This document shows, in pieces, positions 36,627-48,055 of a stretch of 64,000 nt of DNA; positions within the stretch are counted from its first letter, which is position 1; every line of letters begins with the position of its first letter. The DNA is from Porites lobata. Taxonomy: Eukaryota > Cnidaria > Anthozoa > Scleractinia > Poritidae. The DNA lies in the NCBI GenBank assembly GCA_942486035.1, contig CALNXK010000015.1, forward strand, positions 726,001 through 790,000, given 5' to 3'. A program made the translations under genes and the position numbers. Below the pieces are notes generated by a model. That model had not been told where the DNA came from. It saw nothing but the letters and a program-made list of their open reading frames with translations, and did not search any database.

Positions 36627-37451
36627 GGGAACTTAAGAACCAAGACGACGACCGGAAGCGACTTACAGTGTACTGTGCAAGCGCGACCAGTAAATTTCAT
36701 CGTCATGGTGTCGTCGACGACGCCAAACAAAGTAGAATCACGTCGTCCTGCAATCCACAAGCTTCGGCAGGTATAAATCCACTGTTTTAGGTGATTTTTG
36801 AAGTCCTTTGCATTTTCTTATCCTCATAAATCCAGGTATCCTTCCTTTTTTCTCCTAACAAGCGATGTTGATTGAAAATTCGACTAATGAATTGTTTTTA
36901 CTTCAAAGAATGACAACAGCTGTGGAGGCCGAGCAAGTGAACTCGTAAGTGATAAATTTATGTGTACGTATTTACTCGGTAAGGCAAATCATATAATATC
37001 TTTAATATAGAGGAAATAAACTTTACATGGAAAACAACTATCACATCAGAATGCATATGTCTCTTTTTCCAAATCTATTACTCTGACAGATGCTTGGACT
37101 TGGTCATCTCACTCAGGTTGAAAGTTGAATAATCTTTGTATGGAAAGCAGGTGTTTTTCCACTCGAAAAGGTCAGACAACGCAAAAAATTATTCATCGTC
37201 AATGAAATTAGACGCACGGCTTAAAAAATAAGATCTTGCATTGTTTTAAAAGACGCCATTGCGAAAAACTTTATTGTGAACGAACATCACAGTTTTACAT
37301 TTGTGTTTACATTCCGTGGCATCGTCATCGACCTACCAGCTGACTTCATCTTAAGTATCCTTTTTCCCGCCAAAACTGATGTTCTCGTTCCAGTCTTTTC
37401 CTAGTCAACAGACATTGTCGTCGTGAACTTCATCGTGGTTCTTAAGTTCCC
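36627..37451. mobile_element. 825 bp MITE with GGGAACTTAAGAACC ends, TATTA target duplication
   Basis: Inverted ends GGGAACTTAAGAACCA and TGGTTCTTAAGTTCCC. TATTA flanks both sides (36622-36626 and 37452-37456). Copy C2 has a single TATTA at 45854-45858, the empty site, which fixes the ends exactly. Related fragment near 18420. Confidence 0.9.
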
Positions 37452-39035
37452 TATTAATTCATGTCATAATCAAACTCATCTAAGAGAACTGCAAAATGCT
37501 GAGGTATAAAAATATGCACAAAATAAGATCCTGGGCCAACTTGTTGAAAGCTGGGTTAAGATAACCCAGGTTTAGGGCAAATTAAACACATAAATGAACA
37601 CTGTAAAAGTAAATTCAGTCTAATTCTTTTTGTCTACAATTGGATGGTAGGATGCTCTAAAGAGAATGGTGAAAATTGTCTGAGAAAATGCTTTTGAACA
37701 AAAGAAAAAGAAAAACGATTAAAATTTAACACTGGGTTAGCGCTTCGAACAACTGGGCCCTGGCGTAGTAATAATCAGTTAGAAATACAATATTTAATAG
37801 TCTAAACAAATTGTTCAACAAGATTTACTGAGACTTATTTAGTATGCGTAGATATCAGCCATTGCAGTAGATCGCCAAATGAAAAAAAAGGAATGTAAAG
37901 GAAGACAGTGGACTTGACGAAAAAAAAAAGATAACTTCATGGTCTATGGATTGAGCAAAATACATGTAAATACATCTAAGTCACAGGATACAGGCAAGCA
38001 TGTTTCTATAGCACAAGTGAAATAAGTCTAAACACAGTGGCCCCATGCACAGATACCATACATGTAGCTTAGCAGGAGACTATAAGAGTACGGTATAAAT
38101 TTTAACAGCAGCACCATAGCCTGCACACAGACGTTATGGTCTGTGAACAGCCTAGAGGCATCATGGAAGAAAGTGTCTGAGTTTAACAATATTTTTTTAT
38201 GCCCACATTCCTCAACTTATTTTGGGTCAAATACATTCAACACTTTGCTTCCCGGCGTAGTTGATCTAAAAATCAATCGAATTCAATCGTTCGATTGCTT
38301 TTTGGATTGGTTCCGGAAATCGAACACACACACCGGTAAATCGAACTGGAACTTTCGGTGAGTTCGTTCGATTGCCTCGATTGATTTAGCAAGTTTTATA
38401 AAAGTCAAAGAGGGCAAGAGTAACAATTGGATTAAAAATTGGAACAAAAAAATCTGTATCTATAACTGGGGATAGAGATAATCAGAAAAGGGCGCAAAGT
38501 GTTCATTTCGTTAAAAAGGCGGGAAAACGTTACTATTAATAGAAATCGTCGTCTCCATATTTTAATATACTGAGGTTTTTCTCCTAAAAACTGAGTAGAG
38601 CTGCTGCTTTACTTGGAATTTAAACGCATTTGCGAGTATGTAATTTATAACTGAGGTACTGGAACGCAACCATAATCTTTGCTTGCAGAACGGCGTCGAA
38701 CCACCGCCGAAGACCAATATGACTCTGAAGTTTAGTGTACACTAAACAAATGTTCTGCGATTAGGGGAAATCATGTGACAAAGAACTACATTTTACATGT
38801 AATTTGACTTGCTTATCGTTCCTTTTAACACGTTAACCAAGGAATACGCGTTACAACCTTGTATATTTCCGATGGGCTTCACAACAGCTACCTAAAAACT
38901 AAGCTAAAAATGAAATCGCAAGCATCTTGGCCACGCTTGATGCTCGGATTGAATTTCAATTATGTGCTCTTTTCTGCCATCCATACGCCGAAAATTTCCC
39001 CTGTGTACAGATTACAGTAATACATCTGTGCTTAC

Positions 39036-39159
39036 CTGCAGCTTCGTGGATCAAAAACACCGGACTGGGGAAGAAAATTAAGCAAACTCCAACGAAAATG
39101 TAGGAGACATAAGCTTCACATTCAAAATGGCGATTGAATATGCACTGAGTCATCGTCAT
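39036..39159 (-). other. Candidate first exon behind a CCAAT-rich promoter
   Basis: On the minus strand an ATG at 39159 opens a 41-codon frame ending at a strong donor (GCAG before GTAAGC). Four CCAAT pentamers lie upstream within about 120 bp (near 39178, 39205, 39237 and 39272). The frame holds one hydrophobic segment. The duplicate at 47827-47960 keeps the ATG and donor but not the reading frame. No next exon was identified. Confidence 0.25.
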
Positions 39160-39260
39160 ATTTCGCGCTCTTGTTCCTGATTGGTCCAAAATGCAGCTTT
39201 TTTATCATTGGCAGTAAGCAAGGCAATTCTTGCTCTGATTGGTCCAAACGAGCAAAGGAG

Positions 39261-40321
39261 ACTTCTGTCTGATTGGCTGTTTGATTTTGTAGTGTTCAGT
39301 CTCCTCACCACGCGAAAGTTGAGTAATCAAAAATGGCTGCCAAAGCGAAAGTCCTCCTTCGATCGTTCGTTGAAGATGGCATGTAATTAAGGTTTATACA
39401 AAGTGTGATGTCTTTTTCTTAGCCTATAGTACTTATAGGGGCGTTGACAGGATTTTTAAGATGCGTATATTGCTGAGTGCGTTGCAAAAAGAACTCATCT
39501 AAAGCAAAGTACATCGGCTGTGATGGGAAATTTTTAGTTTACAAAATGCTACAAGGAAGAGTCTTTTTTGGAGGAGGAAACGTATTTTTCCACTTCACTG
39601 AAACGTCCTGCCGACCCAGAGAAAAAGGAGAAAGGTAAGCTTATTGTTTATGTGATATTTTTATCACTCAAACTGTGTACAACGTCTTTAAGAAACGGTC
39701 CAGATAAGAACGATAGCAACAACGGCAACGAACATGTTGGAATACAAAAAAGGTGCTAACTTTTCTATTGTCTGTACTTACTTCTGATTGGCTTAAACAG
39801 CAAAAGTTAACAAAACTTCATAAAGCGGTACATATATTCATCCTTACTTTCCAACCATCTTCCATATAACAAAATCTGGTCTCAGTTTGAATAACAAAGA
39901 AATCCTATGTGGGGAACGTGTAAAATTGTAAACTTTTCTTGGCTATTGTTTTCAACTCTTGTGATTGGTCAAAATCTTTTAACACAAAAAACCACCCTTC
40001 CAAAGTGGAGTGTAAATGCATCTTATTGCGTAAACAGCCTTCATGTAGGTTTATGCATTCTCTGTGTAAAAATGAGAACATTCCTGTGTGGAGAAAGCAC
40101 CGTTGCTGCATAACAAAAGAAATTGCTATCCACCTTACCCCGATCATTACTTTAATTATTTAGGTGTTGTTGAGTTTTGTATAAGCTTAGGCTTAGTTTT
40201 TCTGTTTCTTGCCGGGTTGTAAATTTCTGACTGAATGACGGAGTGATGAATGTAGCGACTTAGAAACCTCCTTATTTGTTTTTTTTATTATTTTTATTTG
40301 TTTGCAAAACATTTCTCAATA
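39261..40321. other. Intergenic, no confident gene
   Basis: On the plus strand a short stretch near 39535-39635 ends at a donor (GAGAAAG before GTAAGC) and could read as an acidic, lysine-rich exon, but no partner exon keeps the frame open, so it is not called. Confidence 0.3.
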
Positions 40322-40512
40322 CGAACAATTTTGGCGTAAAATACGCCAAATTTGGCGTATTTGTGAACCCTGTAACAGTGAACCGCATCTGTTAGAAAAG
40401 CACGCAGACGTCTCCCGACTCCAATTCTTCTCTAGTTTTGTAGTAAACAGGCTTATTCAGGGTTCACAAATACGCCAAATTTGGCGTATTTTACGCCAAA
40501 ATTGTTCAGATG
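40322..40512. repeat. Foldback with GGCGTAAAATACGCC arms
   Basis: The left arm GAACAATTTTGGCGTAAAAT and its exact inverse at the right form about 50 bp arms around about 90 bp. The arms are themselves palindromic (TACGCCAAATTTGGCGTA). Confidence 0.85.
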
Positions 40513-40529
40513 ACTCCACTGAGGTTACG

Positions 40530-40620
40530 TAGGGAGTCACTTTGACTCCAGAAATTTTTGGTAACAAACAGGGAGCCACTTTGACTCCAGAAATTTTTGG
40601 TTACGAACACAGTTTTGTCC
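40530..40620. repeat. Short direct repeat GACTCCAGAAATTTTTGG
   Basis: Two units of about 46 bp, each with GGGAG(T/C)CACTTTGACTCC followed by AGAAATTTTTGGT, lie in tandem. A further GACTCCA-containing unit is near 40930. The region may be the inside of an element ending TTTGCAAACCCTG at about 40964. Confidence 0.6.
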
Positions 40621-40964
40621 TTACCTTTTTTGCAACAAATACAATTTACATTAATTGTAAACGTTGTAAACCTTAATTAAATCATCGAAATTAAAGAATT
40701 ATACTGTATGACAAAACAGGAAGAGGGTAAATTACGATCGAAGTTTACTCGATGACCGCCATCATGGATTTGAGCTTTCCAGGTCAGCGGGCCGCCACAG
40801 CTAGGGCCATGTGATGGAAAGTCTGAAAATGGCTTTTTTCGTTGTGATACTTGACAGGAAGTAATCGGCTCTTGTACTTGACTCCAAATATTCCAAAATG
40901 ACTAAAAAATTTGTGAAGCAGAAGTCACACTGACTCCACTCATCAATAAAATTTGCAAACCCTG

Positions 40965-42788
40965 ACTGTAATTAATGCTAAAGGGGGGACCCACCCTATA
41001 CATGTACTTGAGTTAATTACCTTTTTATTGGTTATTTAATACATGTAAATGTAGTCCATAGTATAAGCAAACACTACATCTACATCTAAAACTAAAGGGA
41101 AAGCAGTAATAGCCTATTTTCCAGTTATAGTCAAGGCTGGAGTTGACGTTGTTTTGATACAACCCCTCCTTCTTTATTATGTGCATCATGTCTTTTTTAT
41201 GCAAATAGTGCTTTTTAAACAAAATTTACATTTATAAGAAAAGGAAGGAGGTTTAATTTGTATCAATCTCAGCCTCACATTCACTCAAAGACTACAACTT
41301 GTTTGGACACCAAGCCCACAACTGTAAAATGGCCTGTTGGTCTTGAATGTACATAGGGTAAGTCAGACTGGATGTCATTCTTTCAGCAATATAATCATTG
41401 TATTTTCCCTTCCGTGTTCTACCATCTATTTACTTCCATTAATAATATTATTATTTCATTTTATCTTCCCTTTCAAGAATAATATTATTTTGCACCAGTT
41501 ACATGTATCATGATATACCTGTTTAATAACTTTTAGTACTTGATACAGGTTTAGTAACATGAAGGCCTACATTACTCGGGGTAGAGGGTTTTTAAGACTG
41601 GTAAAATAAGAGATATTTTCTTAGTGTATGAATTTTTTATGAATGGTTACATTGTAGGTACAGTATTCTAATGAGATGCAACAGCTGTATAAAAATTCTT
41701 TTCTTCCTATTTTTTTATCAGATGTTTACCAGACCCAAAGTTTTAGTTTGTATGAAAAGACACTTTGTGAACTACAGTCTGTAAAATTGTTGCATAGTAT
41801 GAATTATTGTGCTTTGTCACATTATCTAAAAGGACATGTGGCAATTAAGCAGCTGAACATCATGCATTTTTGCTGAAGCCTTGATGATAAGAGCTCTTTG
41901 AGTCTTGTACAAAAAAGTGTCTTTACAAATATTGTAAACACTATATGGCTGAAAGTTTATGGTTATGATTATACTATGATCTGTTTTAATACAAGATTCT
42001 GATATTTTACTCAAGATGAAGAAAATATTTTTCAGCATTCAAAACATAAAGGATATGTGTAGAAAGTTTGACTGTATACCATATATTGAAGGCAAGAGCC
42101 TAAAATAATTCCACACAGAGTAGCTCTCAAGGCAATGCTTGCAATTGTGTGTGCAGTTTTAAGACTTATATTATTGTGCATCCAAGTGGAAAATTTGGTT
42201 GCTGGCACCTCATCATGAATATAATGTGCTGTTTCTCATAGTCCTGGGAGCAGCTACTCAACATTTTACAAGGGGTGGTTATGCCCCAAGTTGCCTACAT
42301 TTCTCTGCACCCTTTGAGGTTGTGCAAACACATAGACCAAACCCAAGGTCCAAAGTCTCATTCTTTGTTGCTGAAAGGAAAGGTGTCCGTTTTCTATATC
42401 CCCCCCCTCCCCATGTTCAAACTATTTCTTTAAAAAAATATATTCTAGCCACTTGATGAATAAAAGCAGAAGCATATAACCTCGAAGGATAAAAGGATAT
42501 ACCCTCCCCAAACACCAAACCTGTAAGGCCAGACCAGTAGTAGAAATCAGAAATCAGAGTGGGCAGTGATGTTGTATATCTAGCTTTAGCTATGATGGTA
42601 TCAACGCCATTGTACATACACTGTATATACTGCACCTACTACTAACTAGTGCTCTGACATTGTGCAATGAAGCTAGTGCTGCATGCTTCTCACTCCCATT
42701 GTAATACAATGTAAAAATAAAAAGTTAGTGAAGCCATGTTTTACAGACTGTGACATTTTTGCATAGTATGCATTACGCTTCATCCAAA
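40965..42788. other. Intergenic, nothing recognised
   Basis: AT-rich sequence without convincing splice-bounded frames, hairpins or end repeats. Confidence 0.4.
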
Positions 42789-43051
42789 AGGGGACAGAGA
42801 AGGCATCCCCCATACACACCCTATTCCATAGGTAATTCGTCTCCAGTTATTTTTAGAATCGGGATGATAAAGTTACCTCGCATGCTGCGTGGATGTTTCA
42901 TGGAGGTTTCGCATGACTAAACGCCGTGCAAAACATGTTAGGAAATGAAAGCATAAAGAGATCAAGAGCATTCCTGAATATTGAAGCGAAATGAGTCGGC
43001 ACTCACCTGGGAAAAGGGAATTGCTCCATCACTTCTTCCGAAAGACTCTTA

Positions 43052-43392
43052 CTTCATTTATTTGATTTCTTCGGCGCCTTTTTGCTTGATTTGGTGACGG
43101 TCGAACTCGAAGGCACAGGTTTAGGCTTCCCTCCCGGGGGTACTTTAAGAATTTCTGGGTGGGGATGTGCCGCTGGGACCCTGGAACCCTTAACCTATAC
43201 CAGAGGTAGTTCAGCTGAATTTTGCTACCCTAATCTAGAGTAAACTCCCCAAATCCCCCCTATCCTAGAGTAGCTGTTTTCCAGAAACTACTGAGGTCAC
43301 TAGCACAGTCTAGCCAAAACAAAACCTTATACCACACTCCCTAGTAAAGATAAAATCTTCAACCAACTGATCAGTTTCCTGAAAAATAATAC

Positions 43393-43431
<39 letters not shown>

Positions 43432-43818
43432 CCTAGAGTAAACTGCTTGAGCGGCACATATCTATATAGCTCATATATGGCAGTACCCCCCCCCGCCGGG
43501 GCTTCCCTGCACTTTTCCTCCTCTTCGCTTCATCTGCTGAACTATCATCGGAAGAGGAGCTTTCTACGTTTTCTTGTATTTTCATTGGCACTGTCCGTTT
43601 CGGTTACAGCTTCCTCCTCGCTTGCACTGACTTTTTCATCTTCTTCACTAGAACTCTCAGCTTCGCTCGAATCAACGTCGTAACAATGCTTAGAAACAAG
43701 CCAGGAAGGGCGATCCTTTTTAATTTCCGTTTCGCTGACACAGCTTCAGCAGAAATCTCTCTGTAGCCGTTTTCGTCGACAAAACGAATAGCAATATTGC
43801 TCTCCGCGTCTTCCACCA
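43052..43818 (-). pseudogene. Decayed acidic/lysine-rich protein gene inside the transposon
   Basis: Starts at the ATG at 43818-43816 (MVEDAESNIAIRFVDENGYR). After a frame change near 43740 it continues with an acidic serine region (DSSEAESSSEEDEK). After a second frame change it continues with SSSSDDSSADEAKRRK. Beyond the inserted element (43133-43499) it ends in a lysine-rich tail (KKAPKKSNK) and a stop. The composition suggests a nuclear protein. No family was recognised; it may be transposon cargo or an accessory protein. Two frameshifts and one insertion make it non-functional. Confidence 0.5.
43133..43499. mobile_element. MITE inserted in the decayed gene, 8-9 bp target duplication
   Basis: GGCTTCCCT occurs at 43124-43132 and 43500-43508. 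The ends are G/C runs around GTAC (CCCGGGGGTACT against GTACCCCCCCCCC). Removing it rejoins an open lysine-rich frame. Confidence 0.75.
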
Positions 43819-44514
43819 TTTTGTTCTGCGTCAATTCGTGAAGGACGCATGGCTCTGAGCGTGGATCATCCACGCAGAACACATTCACGCTATGTGATTG
43901 GCTGTTTCCTAATCCCCAGTGGGATCTGTGGTCTTAAAAATAACTCAAGACGAATTACCTCTGGAATAGGGTGTGTATGGGGGGGTGCCCTCTCTGTCCC
44001 CTTCATACATTGTATGAATTCAAAATGGTATATTCAAGATGGCAGATGGTTCCAGTTCGTTCTCAATAAATGACGTCATGATGCATGGTATTACTGCTTT
44101 AGTTAAAGATTTTTAATGTGTTAGCCAAATTTATGATTTTATCACACTTTAATTATACAAGCACTTCTTAAATCAACTTCAAAAATTATTACAAGGTTCA
44201 AGTTTTGTGGGCGATTGCCTTCCTGTGAGTGTGACTACAAAATATACCTAATTGAAATACACTCACTTTGCAGATATAGACAACGTAAATCTTCTGGTTC
44301 ACTATTATGCTTTCTTTAAAACTGATCGTGCTATTTGGCAGGATAACAATGCCGTTCTTGAAAAATACTACCTCTGTACCATTATTTTTTGTCATTCTTC
44401 AGTGCTTCTTAATGCTTCATGTTTCTTTCTTGAGTGTTTCTGTTTTATTCGGGAATGTAGTTTACTCATTCATAAGGCGCCATAGCGATGACAACGGTCT
44501 AGTCACAAAGGGAG

Positions 44515-44590
44515 CTGAAGCAACGACGAGGACGATGGCAACGACGACGGCAACGACGAGGACGATGGCAACGACGACGATGACGACAGA
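44515..44590. repeat. ACGACGAGGACGATGGCA tandem repeat
   Basis: Several near-identical units of GACGATGGCAACGACGACG. The open frame crossing it (Thr-rich) follows from the repeat and is not called as a gene. Confidence 0.85.
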
Positions 44591-46472
44591 AAGCATTGGG
44601 TTAGATGAGCAAAACAACAATTTTGCATGTACATCACCTGCGCTATTTTGTACAGTTTCTTCTCAGAAGGACGTAAACACTGACAAGGCAACGATTTTCT
44701 TTTTTTTCTTTTTGTGAACAGTCCATTAGATATCATGAAAAATCGCTAACATTTGACAAATTAAACTACGTTGTAATAAGGGCAATGAAGTTTGAAACAG
44801 CACTAATTCGCATGAATTCCATTCACATGAAAATTTGTCGTTTTGAAATCTGAATCAACTTGCAAGGCACACAATTCCATTGAACCATATCCTGCCTAAC
44901 ACCTTCCCTTTACAATGTAATAACCGTTGCTGAGTTAGACGCACACTTCAGGAGCTTCGTCACCCATATGAACAACAACTCCCATACCAACTGCTATTTC
45001 ATTTGGGAACCACAAAAGCAGACACTGATCAATAGTTTCTTATTATACCTAAGGACACTTGTAAATAAAATGTAAATAAAATATGTGCTTTCCCTGTTCT
45101 TTTCACCTCCAAAACATTGGGGATTGTGTATGTTTCTGCTTTAATAAATGTTTCTACTTAAAATATTGAACTAAAAAAATTATTATTGTAATTTTAAAGA
45201 TTTTGAGCCAATCTATGAGCTTACAATGTAACAGTAATTATTTTATGTGTAACAAAAAAGCAACATCCAACAACCCTGTGATGGATGATAAAATTACAAG
45301 TGGTCTTAAAAGCTCTAAAATACATGTTCTGGAACATTGTATGCCCTCTAGTGCACCAGTTTTTTTTTTTTTTTTTCCCAACTTCCCGTAAGCAGGCATC
45401 TCCCGCAAGTGGACACATACATGTACCCTTGGTCTCGAGGGTTTCTGTTTATGGGAGCTTCGACTGAACAAGATTTGAGTTCCATTTCAGCTGGGAAATA
45501 CATGTATTTTGAATAAACAACAGAACATTATTCTTGAATTCAGTATTCAAACAGTACAAGGTTATGAAGAATTATGCTAATCAAGGAGGTGTTAGAGGCC
45601 TTTACAAAAACAAAACAAAAAAAAACCTCAATACAGGGCTGTGTTATAGCAGTGCATGGTAACCCCTGGTCAGGTCCCCAAGTTTTGCTCTTGGCCAAGT
45701 AGAGAATCTTATTTTTTTGTGTGTGTGTGTGTGTTTGTGTTTTGTTTTGTTTTGTTTTTTTTTTTCATGCACACTCTAGCTTATTTTTTACACGTTCAGA
45801 GCACTGGGATCCCTCCAATTTCCTTAGAGCACAGCTTGCAACCTCAATCTGCATATTAATTCATGTCATAATCAAACTCATCTAAGAGAACTGCAAAATG
45901 CTAAGGTATAAAAATATCCACAAAATAAGATCCTGGGCCGACTTGCTGAAAGCTGGGTTAAGATAAGCCAGGCTTAGGGCAAATTAAAACACATAAATGA
46001 ATGCTGTAAAAGTAAATTCAGTCTAATTTTTTTTGTCTACAATTGGATGGTAGGATGCTCTAAAGAGAATGGTGAAAATTGTCTGAGAAAATGCTTTTGA
46101 ACAAAAGAAAAAGAAAACGATTAAAATTTAACCTTGGGTTAGCACTAATCGGCTTTCGAACAACTGGGCCCTGGTGTAGTAATATACAGTTTGAAATACA
46201 ATATTTAATAGTCTAAACAAATTGTTCAACAAGATTTACTGAGACTTATTTAGTATGTATAGATATCTGAGCCATTGAAGGAGATCACTCGAAAGACAGT
46301 GGACTTGACAAAAAAAGAGAACTGCATGGTCTATGGATTGAGCAAAATACATGTAAATACATTTAAGTCACAGGATACATGCAAGTATGTTTCTATAGCG
46401 CAAGTAAAATAAGTCTTAACACAGTGGCACCATGCACAGATAACAGACTTGTAGCTTAGTAGGCGACTATAA

Positions 46473-46903
46473 GGGGGTGTTTACATGAGAAAACTCGCAC
46501 TGGTGCGAGTTTCATACCGGGATGACTTTTTGATTTCGTATCGCGTTGACATGATGACTGGGTCAGTTCATATCTCGTTATTTGAAGGTACACTTCATGT
46601 TGATAAAATACACGTGTGATTCAAAATCGCAAATGTTATGCATGCACTACCCATTCCAGTCTACCAGCGGACCGATTTCATACCGAAACTTCGTTTCACA
46701 TTTACATGATACCGCTGCGAGATTTCGTGCCGGAGTGAAATTCTTGCCCCGGTACAAGAACCGGGGTGAACTCACGCTGGGGTGACTTGCGCCAGCATCA
46801 TATTTTGTGGTGGTATCATGTAAACAAATATAGAGCCATGAGAGGGAACTGGAGTGAACTCGCTCCGGGGCGAAAGTCGCCCTGGTGTTATGTAGACACC
46901 CTC
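46473..46903. mobile_element. 431 bp MITE with TAA target duplication, only in copy C2
   Basis: Ends GGGGGTGTTTACATGAGA and, inverted, ATGTAGACACCCTC. TAA lies on both sides. Copy C1 reads straight through (ACTATAAGAGTACGG), the empty site. A 3 bp TAA duplication fits PIF/Harbinger-type insertion. Confidence 0.85.
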
Positions 46904-47826
46904 TAAGAGTACGGTATAAATTTTAACAGAAGCACCATAGCCTGCACACAGACGTTGGTTAAAGAGAAAATTTATGTAGATGGTCTGTGAATGGCCTTGA
47001 GGCATCATGGAAGAAAGTGTCTGAGTTTAACAAAATTTTTTTATGCCAACATTCATCAACTAATTTTGGGCCAAATACACTCAACACTTCACTTCCCGGC
47101 GTAATTGATCTAAAAATCAATCGTTCGATTGCTTCTTGGATTGGTTCCGGAAATCGAACACACCGGTAAATCGAACTGGAACTTTCGGTGAGTTCGTTCG
47201 ATTGCCTCGATTGATTTAGCAAGTTTGATAAAGGTTAAACAGGGCAAGAGTAATAACTGGATTAAAAATTGGAACACAAAAACTGTATATTTAAGGTATT
47301 TTATAACTGGGGATAGAGATAATCAGAAAAGGGCGCAAAGTGTTCATTTCGTTAAAAAGGCGGGAAAACGTTACTATTAATAGAAATCGTCGTCTCCATA
47401 TTTTAATATACTGAGGTTTTTCTCCTAAAAACTGAGTAGAGCTGCTGCTTTACTTGGAGTGCAAACGCATTTGCGAGTACGTAATTTATAACGGAAGGTA
47501 CTGGAGCGCAACCACCGTCGAAGACCGATATGACTCTGAAGTTTAGTGTACACTAAACAAATGTTCTGCGATTAGGGGAAACATGTGACACAGAACTACA
47601 TCTTACATGTAATTTGACTTGCTTATCGTTCCTTTTAACACGCTAACCAAGGAATACGCGTTACAACCTTGTATATTTCCGATGAGCTTCACAGCAGCTA
47701 CCTAATGCAATCGCAAGCATCTTGGCTTGATGCTCGGATTGAATTTTAATTAATGTGCCCTTTTCTACCATCCATACGCAGAAAATTTCCCCTGTGTACA
47801 GAATACAGTAATATATCTGTGCTTAC

Positions 47827-47960
47827 CTGCTTCTTGGATCAAAATCTTTGTTAAAAAACACCGGATAGGGGATGAACTCCAAAGAAAATGTAGGAGACAT
47901 AAGCTTCACATTCAAAATGGCGAATGAAGATTCCCGAATAATGTTCTGCGTCATCGTCAT
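47827..47960 (-). other. Duplicate of the candidate CCAAT-promoter first exon
   Basis: Paralogue of 39036-39159 in copy C2. The ATG (47960), donor (AG before GTAAGC) and three upstream CCAAT motifs are kept, but indels change the reading frame and exon phase. At least one copy must therefore be non-functional if either is coding. Confidence 0.25.
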
Positions 47961-48055
47961 ATTTCGCGCTCTTGTTCCTGATTGGTCCAAAATCCAGCTT
48001 TTCTATCATTGGCTATAGGCAAGAAAGTTCTCGCTCTGATTGGACCAAACGCCGA

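Larger units (their letters stand above)
35683..39260. repeat. Second segmental duplication, copy C1
   Basis: Aligns directly with 44818-48055. Shared landmarks include the CGTCACCCATATGAACAAC segment, the AATCGAACACAC...GGTAAATCGAACTGG segment and a CCAAT-rich end. C1 alone carries the MITE at 36627-37451. A GGGCCCAGTTGTTCGAA-type MITE (about 37530-37765) is shared with C2 (about 45928-46175), so it predates the duplication. Confidence 0.9.
42789..44003. mobile_element. 1.2 kb element with 55-60 bp inverted ends, carrying a decayed gene
   Basis: The ends are inverted copies through AGGGGACAGAGA(A/G)GGCA and CATACACACCCTATTCCA. Inside is a minus-strand coding remnant (43052-43818), itself split by a 367 bp insertion. 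Confidence 0.7.
44818..48055. repeat. Second segmental duplication, copy C2
   Basis: Direct copy of 35683-39260. It differs by lacking the 825 bp MITE, by carrying a 431 bp MITE (46473-46903), by a GTGT/TTTTG simple-repeat expansion at about 45710-45770, and by small indels. The left end lies inside the CAGACACC-type repeat region. Confidence 0.9.

Noticed and set aside
39535..39635. Plus-strand acidic exon ending in LKRPADPEKKEKG
   Set aside because: A donor is present, but the nearby candidate start exon (ATG near 39333) joins in a phase that hits a stop.
44307..44717. 136-codon plus-strand frame with a Thr-rich stretch
   Set aside because: Its length comes from the ACGACG tandem repeat and a poly-T end; no domain or splice signals.
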